7,527 nt of DNA, taken from JAFCDQ01 sp964571335. Lineage in GTDB: Archaea; Nanobdellota; Nanobdellia; Woesearchaeales; ARS49. Below, in pieces: positions 1-4,815 of the stretch; the first letter of the stretch is position 1, and each line of letters opens with the position of its first letter. The notes below the pieces were generated by a model that worked only from the letters and a program-made list of their open reading frames with translations, did not search any database and was not told the DNA's origin. The DNA is taken from assembly GCA_964571335.1 (NCBI GenBank), contig CAZNAM010000032.1:1-7527 (forward strand), written 5' to 3'. The translations under genes were made by a program, and so were the position numbers.

Positions 1-1311
1 TTTTAATGCTCTTGCTGATTTTGGTTCTCCATGAACTATGAACACTTTTGGGTTTGTCTTAAATGCTGTCATCCATTTCAGTATATCCCTATAATCTGCA
101 TGTGCTGAGAAGCCGTTTATTTTTTCTATGTCTGCTTTTACTGCTACTTCTATTCCCATCATCTTTATTTTTTTGGCTCCTTCTAATATTATTCTTCCTA
201 GTGTTCCTTCTGCCTGAAATCCGACAAATAATACTGTATTTTTAGGATTCCATATTCCATGTTTTAGGTGGTGTCTTATTCTTCCTCCTGTGCACATTCC
301 GCTTCCTGCAATCACAATACAAGGTTTATGATAATCATTTAGTTTTATTGATTCTTCAGTTTTTTGTGTGTATGTTAAGTTTGGAAAAGAAAATGGATTT
401 CTGAATTCTGTCAGTGCTTCTTTGTCAAAGTCTTCTCTGTGTTTTTTGAATATTTCTGTTGCTTTGATTGCTAAAGGGCTGTCTAAGAATACTTTTTCAT
501 TTGGAAATTTTCCTTGTTTTATCAGCTTGTTAAAAACATATAGTAATTCCTGTGTTCTTTCTATTGCAAATGAAGGTATCAATAATTTTCCTCCTTTTTT
601 GAATGTGCTTTTTGTATATTTTAACAAAAGGTCATCTCTTAATGCTTCATCTTCATGCAGTCTATCTCCATATGTTGACTCAACTAATACATAGTCTGCT
701 TCGTCTATTAGTGTTGGATTTTTGACTATTGGTACATCCCATTGTCCTAGGTCTCCTGAGAATACTATTTTTTTGTTTTTTCCTTTGTCTTTCACAAACA
801 TTTCTATTATTGCTGAGCCTATGATGTGTCCTGCATCTCTGTATCTTACTTTTATGTCTTTTGTCACTTGTATCATTTCATTGTATTTTATTTTCTTGAA
901 GTATTTCATTGCATTTTTTGCATCTCCTAAATTATACAATGGTTCTCTTGGTTGTTTTCCTTCTCTTGCCAGTCTTTTATTTTCATATTCTGTATCTTTT
1001 TCTTGTAGTTTTGCACTATCTTCAAGCATTATTCTGCACAAATCTACTGTTGCTGATGTTGCAAAGATTTGTCCTTTAAATCCTTCTTTTACTAATTTTG
1101 GTATTAATCCTGAATGATCTATGTGAGCATGTGTTAAGAATAAGTAGCTTATTTTTTTTGGGTCAAATTTAAATCCTTCATAGTTTAGTTTGGTTGTTTC
1201 TTTTCTTCCTTGAAACATTCCGCAATCTACTAAAACATTTTTGTTTTCTGTTTCAATAAGGTAGCATGAGCCTGTTACTACTCCTGCTGCTCCGCAAAAT
1301 TTTAGTTTGAT
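1..1311 (-). CDS. beta-CASP metallo-beta-lactamase ribonuclease (aCPSF2/COG1236 type), C-terminus cut by window edge
   Basis: Predicted zinc-dependent RNA endo/exonuclease of the CPSF73/RNase J superfamily, cytoplasmic, acting in RNA 3'-end processing or decay. The 437 visible codons contain no stop. Counting from the proposed ATC start (1309-1311), they show D29, the zinc motif THAHIDH (60-66), H162 in GHIIGS, D187 in SGDLG, ESTYGDRLH (211-219, beta-CASP motif A), IPSFAIERTQELL (245-257), GSGMCTGGRIRHH (336-348), GFSAHAD (400-406, motif B) and VHGE (426-429, motif C). There is no N-terminal KH region, so it is aCPSF2-like rather than aCPSF1. Related proteins end about 10-25 residues further on. 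No ATG/GTG/TTG lies between an in-frame TGA (1321-1323) and the conserved KLKFCGAAG; the first canonical start is ATG 1216-1218 (residue 32), too late for an intact fold. A GAGGTGA site lies 4 nt before the ATC. It follows the lysine-rich small gene by 28 nt and is probably co-transcribed with it. The family call is firm; the exact RNA target is unknown. Confidence 0.93.
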   Translation of the reverse strand, partial: MKLKFCGAAGVVTGSCYLIETENKNVLVDCGMFQGRKETTKLNYEGFKFDPKKISYLFLTHAHIDHSGLIPKLVKEGFKGQIFATSATVDLCRIMLEDSAKLQEKDTEYENKRLAREGKQPREPLYNLGDAKNAMKYFKKIKYNEMIQVTKDIKVRYRDAGHIIGSAIIEMFVKDKGKNKKIVFSGDLGQWDVPIVKNPTLIDEADYVLVESTYGDRLHEDEALRDDLLLKYTKSTFKKGGKLLIPSFAIERTQELLYVFNKLIKQGKFPNEKVFLDSPLAIKATEIFKKHREDFDKEALTEFRNPFSFPNLTYTQKTEESIKLNDYHKPCIVIAGSGMCTGGRIRHHLKHGIWNPKNTVLFVGFQAEGTLGRIILEGAKKIKMMGIEVAVKADIEKINGFSAHADYRDILKWMTAFKTNPKVFIVHGEPKSARALK

Positions 1312-1315
1312 TTTT

Positions 1316-1322
1316 TCACCTC
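1316..1322 (-). promoter_or_regulatory. Shine-Dalgarno site GAGGTGA before an ATC start
   Basis: GAGGTGA is followed by four A and then ATC (1309-1311). The carboxypeptidase gene in this window has GGTGA, four bases, then ATG (6309-6311), so the ATC sits where an initiator is expected. The GTG inside the site is part of the ribosome-binding sequence and runs into TAA after five codons in its own frame. Confidence 0.7.
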
Positions 1323-1327
1323 ATAAA

Positions 1328-1355
1328 AAATAAGAAAAATTATTTTTTCTTATTT
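1328..1355. repeat. 12-bp perfect inverted repeat around the stop of the lysine-rich gene
   Basis: Arms at 1328-1339 and 1344-1355 (AAATAAGAAAAA and its exact complement) with a 4-base loop holding the TAA of the lysine-rich gene. In the minus-strand RNA the stem is followed by a run of U before the nuclease Shine-Dalgarno site. It could slow or terminate transcription between the two genes. The stem is almost all A:U and the sequence also encodes the NKKK tail, so it may be incidental. Confidence 0.4.
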
Positions 1356-1579
1356 AGTTTTATTGCTGCTGTTATTCCTGCACCTATTGCTGCTCCAATT
1401 CCTGCAGCTATCAATACTGCTCTTTCAGGGTTTGTTTTTATCATTGATGTTACTTTTTTCTCAGCTGCTTGAAACTTCTTTTTTGCGTTCATCAAATGTT
1501 TTTTTGCTTTTTGCTGAACAGTTATTTTTTTCTTTACTGGTTTCTTTTTCACAGTTTTTTTGGTTGTTTTCTTTTTCAT
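1340..1579 (-). CDS. Lysine-rich tail-anchored small protein, YqjD/ElaB (DUF883)-like
   Basis: 79 residues in three visible parts. Residues 1-27 are a highly basic tail of KKK, KKTVKKK and KKPVKKK type, like histone-H1-like or nucleic-acid-binding tails. Residues 28-50 form an amphipathic, probably helical segment (AKKKFQAAEKKVTSMI). Residues 51-73 (PERAVLIAAGIGAAIGAGIT...) are a single membrane helix with a glycine pattern G60-x-G62-x3-G66-x-G68, followed by a basic end. The order soluble helix, NP(E/W)-type turn, small-residue glycine-zipper helix resembles E. coli YqjD/ElaB; YqjD is a ribosome-binding inner-membrane protein. The similarity here is by architecture only, and homology is not established. 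A GAGGTGA site 6 nt upstream supports the ATG at 1577-1579, and that site contains the TGA of the upstream membrane-protein gene, suggesting translational coupling. Probable role: a membrane anchor with a polycationic face towards the cytoplasm. Confidence 0.72.
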   Translation of the reverse strand: MKKKTTKKTVKKKPVKKKITVQQKAKKHLMNAKKKFQAAEKKVTSMIKTNPERAVLIAAGIGAAIGAGITAAIKLNKKK

Positions 1580-1584
1580 TTAAT

Positions 1585-1592
1585 ATCACCTC
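1585..1592 (-). promoter_or_regulatory. Shine-Dalgarno site overlapping upstream stop codon
   Basis: Minus-strand AGAGGTGA at about this position lies 6 nt before the ATG at 1577-1579. Its TGA (1586-1588) is also the stop codon of the upstream holin-like gene, so ribosomes ending there are placed to restart on the lysine-rich gene. Confidence 0.7.
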
Positions 1593-1894
1593 TTTTTTGT
1601 AATGTTGGCTATTATCAGCCAATTTAGAATTATCAGTCCTCCAATTATCAAAAATGACCATGCCAGATTTATTCTTGCGTATTTTGCAAGTAGAAATACT
1701 AATCCTATTGAGATGAATACTAATCCTATCAATATGCTTATCAGCATGTAAACAAGTAATCTTGCTTTTCTGTTGATACTTTCTGTCTTTTCATCCCACC
1801 ATTCTGTAATTCCTTCAGATATTCCTCCTAAGAATGAATGAAATATTTTCTTGATTACTTTGCTAAATTCTGAATGTTCCCTCTTTTTTGACAT
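1586..1894 (-). CDS. Two-helix membrane protein, YqjE/phage-holin-III-like
   Basis: 102 residues. Residues 1-45 are a charged cytoplasmic amphipathic region (MSKKREHSEFSK, then GGISEGITEWWDEKTESINRKAR). Two membrane helices follow, at about 46-70 and 78-97, joined by a short basic loop (KYARIN), and the protein ends in TKKR. A basic amphipathic N-terminus followed by a hairpin of two helices is the layout of the YqjE/DUF1469 'phage holin family' proteins. In E. coli yqjE lies directly after yqjD; here the order is reversed but the pair is again adjacent. No lytic function is implied and no endolysin or phage gene is nearby. The start at 1892-1894 lies about 26 nt from a TATA box, so the transcript is probably leaderless or nearly so. 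It is the first gene of the leftward operon. Family assignment is by architecture, not by a diagnostic motif. Confidence 0.7.
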   Translation of the reverse strand: MSKKREHSEFSKVIKKIFHSFLGGISEGITEWWDEKTESINRKARLLVYMLISILIGLVFISIGLVFLLAKYARINLAWSFLIIGGLIILNWLIIANITKKR

Positions 1895-1915
1895 ATATGT
1901 TTCAGTGTATATTAT

Positions 1916-1924
1916 ATTTATAAA
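1916..1924 (-). promoter_or_regulatory. TATA box for the holin-like/YqjD-like/nuclease operon
   Basis: Minus-strand TTTATAAAT preceded by CAAAC, a plausible BRE. Its centre is about 26 nt before the ATG at 1892-1894, which places the transcription start at or next to the start codon. No other clear promoter is seen before the two downstream genes. Confidence 0.6.
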
Positions 1925-1966
1925 GTTTGTGTAGTAAATTAGTTGTGTTGAAAGTCTAAAGATTTA

Positions 1967-3289
1967 TTATTCCAGCAATCTAATAATTTCTTTTCTTTTA
2001 GATTCAAGTAGTTCTTTTGAATTAGCTTCAAGTCTTAATCTAACAACTGGTTCTGTATTTGATTTTCTTAAATTAAACCACCAATCAGAATATTGAACAT
2101 AAATACCATCCAGCTCAGTAAACTCTCCTTCTGAATAAGCTTCTTTAATTTTTTTCATAGATTCATCTGCATTTTTTACTTTCATGTTTATTTCTTCACT
2201 TGTAAAAAAATTCTGTTTTAGAGGGTCTATCAATTCTTTTAATGTTTTTCCTGTTTTTGAAATTATTGACATGAGTTTAACTGAAGCAAATAGACCATCA
2301 TCTAAACAAAAATTGGATTTGAACATTATGTGACCAGAAAATTCTCCTGCAAGAATTCCTCCTTCATTGATGAGTTTTTCTTTGTAAAAAGGATTCCCTA
2401 CTTTCATCATAATAGGAATTCCTGAATTGTTCTTTATTGATTCTTTTACTGCTTTGCTGAATCTTAAATCATAATAGACTTTTTGATTAGGCTCAATTTT
2501 AAGTTCATGCTCTGCCAGAACTGCCAGTATTAAATCTGCAAAAACAATTTCCCCAGTATGATCAACAAAACAAGATCTGTCAGCATCACCATCAAAGAAT
2601 ATTCCTAAATCTGAGTTTGTTGATTTAATCTTATTTTTTAATTCTTCAAAATTCTTTAAATCATGTGGATCTGCTGGATGATTAGGGAAGGTTCCATCTG
2701 GTTTTTCATTTAAGCTGATAACATTCAAAGGAAGTTTTTCAAAAAAAGGTTTTGCCGAAATTGAACCAACTCCATTTCCATAATCAACAACAATATTGAG
2801 TTTGCTTATTTCATCTCCAAATTTAAGAACATGATTAAGATAATCTGATAATATTTCTTTTTTTATTATGTTTCCTTTTTTTCCAGCATAAATAAAATGA
2901 TTTTTTTCAACAAGAGATTCAATTTCATTAATTCCTGATTCAGAACTGATTTGTAAAGCAGGTTTTTTTATTAATTTCAAACCATTATATTTTGAAGGAT
3001 TATGAGATGCGCTAATCATGATACCTCCATCAAAAGTATAATTCGCAACACTAAAACCTAGCATCGGAGTTGTACACATTCCAATATTTATTACATCAGC
3101 TCCTTGATCATTGATTCCTTTTGCTAAAGCATCAAATAATTTTGGAGAACTATTTCTCATATCGTAACCAATAACAACTTTTTTTGCATTAAGAAATTCA
3201 ACAAATGCTCTTCCTGCTTTGTAAGCTAGTTCTTCATTTATATTTTCAGGATATATCCCTCTTATATCATAAGCTCTAAATACGCTCAT
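1967..3289 (-). CDS. manB: Phosphomannomutase/phosphoglucomutase (alpha-D-phosphohexomutase family)
   Basis: 440 residues, full length for the family. The enzyme interconverts hexose 6-phosphate and hexose 1-phosphate through a phosphoserine, supplying sugar-1-phosphate for nucleotide sugars and glycan synthesis in the cytoplasm. Domain landmarks in order are RAYDIRGIYP (5-14), the catalytic serine loop ISASHNP (92-98, S95), the metal-binding loop DGDADR (233-238), the sugar-specificity loop GEFSGH (315-320) and the C-terminal phosphate-binding loop RKSNTEP (408-414). One oddity is VGNPFYKEKL (297-306), where relatives usually have VGH(S/A)FIKEKM; N299 replaces a conserved histidine thought to assist catalysis. 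The start at 3287-3289 has GAGGA 7 nt upstream. A 102-nt gap with its own TATA-like elements separates it from the upstream gene, so it is probably transcribed alone. Mannose versus glucose preference cannot be decided from sequence. Confidence 0.93.
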   Translation of the reverse strand: MSVFRAYDIRGIYPENINEELAYKAGRAFVEFLNAKKVVIGYDMRNSSPKLFDALAKGINDQGADVINIGMCTTPMLGFSVANYTFDGGIMISASHNPSKYNGLKLIKKPALQISSESGINEIESLVEKNHFIYAGKKGNIIKKEILSDYLNHVLKFGDEISKLNIVVDYGNGVGSISAKPFFEKLPLNVISLNEKPDGTFPNHPADPHDLKNFEELKNKIKSTNSDLGIFFDGDADRSCFVDHTGEIVFADLILAVLAEHELKIEPNQKVYYDLRFSKAVKESIKNNSGIPIMMKVGNPFYKEKLINEGGILAGEFSGHIMFKSNFCLDDGLFASVKLMSIISKTGKTLKELIDPLKQNFFTSEEINMKVKNADESMKKIKEAYSEGEFTELDGIYVQYSDWWFNLRKSNTEPVVRLRLEANSKELLESKRKEIIRLLE

Positions 3290-3342
3290 TTAAATTCCTC
3301 ATTTTATTGATTTTGTATGAAAAGACTTTTATTAAATTTATG

Positions 3343-3350
3343 TATTTATA
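3343..3350 (-). promoter_or_regulatory. TATA box candidate for the phosphohexomutase gene
   Basis: Minus-strand TATAAATA preceded by AAAGAA would give a start near 3320 and a leader of about 30 nt carrying the GAGGA site (3296-3300). A second candidate, TTTAATAAAA at 3327-3336, would start near 3304 with a 15-nt leader. Either fits; which one is used cannot be told from the sequence. Confidence 0.45.
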
Positions 3351-3357
3351 TTCTTTA

Positions 3358-3370
3358 AGAAAACTAAAAA
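3358..3370 (-). terminator. Possible T-tract terminator after the 231-aa gene
   Basis: Minus-strand TTTTTAGTTTTCT lies 20-35 nt beyond the TAA of the unknown gene and before the mutase promoter. Archaeal termination often uses such T-runs without a hairpin. In so AT-rich a genome this is weak evidence. Confidence 0.3.
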
Positions 3371-3391
3371 TCAATCTATGATTATTGTATT

Positions 3392-4087
3392 TTAAGAAAT
3401 ATTTTTAAGTTTGTTTAAATCTAAAACATCTTTAGTTGTTAAAATCATAAAAGGACTTTTTTCAAAATCAACTAATTCTATTTCGTTTCCATCTGTTATG
3501 TCTGTGAGATGTTCTGCTATTTTATAATCTGTTGATTCTTTATTTTCAACATAATCAAATTTTTGATCTGTTTCAGGAATGTGATTGTAATCCAATTCAA
3601 CTGGTTGCATTTCATATAATCTTAAACTTTGTTTAAGTCTGTCTGTTTCTGGTTGAAAATATGTTAAAACATATGTTAAAACATTACCCATATCTTTTAT
3701 TCTTGATTGTTTTTCAAGAATTAATTTTTCTAAAGCTCTTAAATGTAATATTTTGAAAGGTGTTTTGTTTTCATCCTGATATTTTTTCAAGCTTTTTCTT
3801 TTTTTAGCTTGAAATCCTAATCTTACATGAAAATTTTCGTTGTCTTTATAAAATATGTTTCCTGTGTATTTTCCATATTCAATATTTCTATTTATTATGC
3901 TTGTTAATTCTTCTGTTTTTCTTTTTTTTCCATGAAGAATTATTTGGCATTGTTTTCCTGTTTCATTACTTTGAACTATAATATCATCTGTGAATTTATA
4001 TAATATTTTGACTTTTTCAGAATTTTCGAGCAAGTTAGCTACATAATTACTCATTTCTTGTCTTTGTGCTTTTGTAACTATGCCCAT
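3392..4087 (-). CDS. Hypothetical soluble protein, 231 aa, no family recognised
   Basis: I do not recognise this protein. It has no membrane helix, signal peptide or cysteine-based metal motif. The N-terminal part (about 1-55) mixes helix and strand (NYVANLLENSEKVKILYKF, then DIIVQSNETGKQCQIILHG). The middle (about 53-130) is very basic, with GKKRKTEE, FQAKKRKSLKKYQ and a helix LRALEKLILEKQSRIKDM, suggesting a nucleic-acid or other polyanion contact. The C-terminal third (about 150-231) is acidic and ends EKSPFMILTTKDVLDLNKLKNIS. The duplicated VLTYVLTY comes from a 12-bp tandem repeat. The ATG at 4085-4087 lies about 28 nt from an excellent TATA box with no Shine-Dalgarno site, so the start is well placed and leaderless. 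The complete frame, good promoter and normal flanks argue that it is a real gene. It is divergent from endonuclease III and might share regulation, but nothing shows a functional link. Confidence 0.8.
   Translation of the reverse strand: MGIVTKAQRQEMSNYVANLLENSEKVKILYKFTDDIIVQSNETGKQCQIILHGKKRKTEELTSIINRNIEYGKYTGNIFYKDNENFHVRLGFQAKKRKSLKKYQDENKTPFKILHLRALEKLILEKQSRIKDMGNVLTYVLTYFQPETDRLKQSLRLYEMQPVELDYNHIPETDQKFDYVENKESTDYKIAEHLTDITDGNEIELVDFEKSPFMILTTKDVLDLNKLKNIS
3659..3682. repeat. 12-bp tandem duplication inside the hypothetical gene
   Basis: ATATGTTAAAAC occurs twice back to back, at 3659-3670 and 3671-3682. On the minus strand this encodes VLTYVLTY. The exact nucleotide identity suggests a recent in-frame slippage duplication of four codons. 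Confidence 0.75.
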
Positions 4088-4110
4088 AAATACATTAATC
4101 TGAAGTAATA

Positions 4111-4119
4111 ATATATAAA
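4111..4119 (-). promoter_or_regulatory. TATA box with BRE for the hypothetical gene
   Basis: Minus-strand TTTATATAT preceded by GAAACA, close to a consensus archaeal BRE plus TATA. Its centre is about 28 nt from the ATG at 4085-4087, predicting a leaderless message. Confidence 0.7.
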
Positions 4120-4157
4120 TGTTTCTATGATTTAATCACTCAGGAGTAAACACAATC

Positions 4158-4167
4158 TTTATTAAAT
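4158..4167 (+). promoter_or_regulatory. TATA box for the endonuclease III gene
   Basis: TTTATTAAAT is centred about 29 nt before the ATG at 4192. No Shine-Dalgarno site lies between them, so the transcript is probably leaderless. It is back to back with the promoter of the divergent gene in a 104-nt intergenic region. Confidence 0.6.
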
Positions 4168-4191
4168 CAGACATCTTATTAATATTTCCCT

Positions 4192-4815
4192 ATGTCTGAT
4201 ATTATCAAAATTCTTAAAATTCTTTCAAAAGAGCAGGGAAAAACTATGCTTGCTAAATTAAAAAAGAAACACACCAGTTTTCAAATTTTAATAAGTACAA
4301 TTCTTAGTGCAAGAGCTAAAGATGAAACTACTGAAGTAATAAGTAAAAAATTATTTCAAAAATATTCGACTCCTAAAAGATTAGCAGATGCAAATTTATT
4401 AGATATAAAAAAGATAATCAAACCTATTGGTTTTTACAACAATAAAGCCAAGAACATAAAGAATACTGCAAAGAAAATTTTAAAAAACAAGAAAAAGGTT
4501 CCAGAAGATATGAAAGAATTATTGAAATTAGATGGTGTCGGAAGAAAAGTTGCTTCCTGTGTTTTAGTTTATGCTTTTAACAAGTCAGCTATTCCTGTTG
4601 ATACTCATGTTCATAAGATTGCTAACAGATTAGGCTGGGTTAAAACTAATAACCCCTTACAAACAGAAAGAGAATTAGAAAAGATTGTTCCTAAGAAATA
4701 TCATATTCTTCTTAATGATGTTTTCGTTAATCATGGAAAAACTATTTGTTTAAGCTCTAAACATCCAAAATGCGATATCTGTAAGATAAATAAATATTGT
4801 AAAAAAATTATTTAG
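4192..4815 (+). CDS. nth: Endonuclease III (bifunctional DNA glycosylase/AP lyase)
   Basis: 207 residues, typical Nth length. It removes oxidised pyrimidines and cleaves the abasic strand in base-excision repair. Visible landmarks are ILISTILSARAKDETT (32-47) in the place of the E. coli ...LLSAQATD... segment, and the helix-hairpin-helix LKLDGVGRKVA (111-121) with the catalytic lysine K119. These are followed by IPVDTHVHKIANRLGW (134-149) with catalytic D137, and a C-terminal iron-sulphur site of C186, C194, C197 and C203. The spacing is C-x7-C-x2-C-x5-C, one residue longer in the first loop than the usual C-x6-C-x2-C-x5-C. R41 stands where E. coli has the DNA-intercalating Q41. The ATG follows a TATA box at leaderless spacing. 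The stop TAG (4813-4815) overlaps the TAA of the convergent carboxypeptidase gene. The family call is secure; substrate preference is not shown. Confidence 0.95.
   Translation: MSDIIKILKILSKEQGKTMLAKLKKKHTSFQILISTILSARAKDETTEVISKKLFQKYSTPKRLADANLLDIKKIIKPIGFYNNKAKNIKNTAKKILKNKKKVPEDMKELLKLDGVGRKVASCVLVYAFNKSAIPVDTHVHKIANRLGWVKTNNPLQTERELEKIVPKKYHILLNDVFVNHGKTICLSSKHPKCDICKINKYCKKII

Noticed and set aside
63..1117. Plus-strand open frames opposite the nuclease gene
   Set aside because: Their products are low-complexity L/F/S-rich antisense readings of a clearly conserved minus-strand gene, with no promoter or ribosome-binding site.
1312..1319. GTG at the GAGGTGA site as the nuclease start
   Set aside because: In its own frame it reads GTG AAA AAA TCA AAC TAA and stops; it would need an extra A to join the nuclease frame and would have no ribosome-binding site of its own.
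1363..1602. Plus-strand leucine/phenylalanine-rich frame opposite the lysine-rich gene
   Set aside because: It is the mirror of lysine codons (TTT/CTT); it only looks like a membrane protein for that reason.
1461..1661. A minus-strand frame overlapping both small membrane-protein genes
   Set aside because: It is a shifted reading across the junction of two genes with well-placed starts; its composition is only K/N/S from A-rich codons.
1586..1894. Phage holin indicating a prophage
   Set aside because: The similarity is only to the general two-helix architecture; no endolysin, capsid, integrase or attachment site is present, and the partner gene points to a YqjD/YqjE-like pair.
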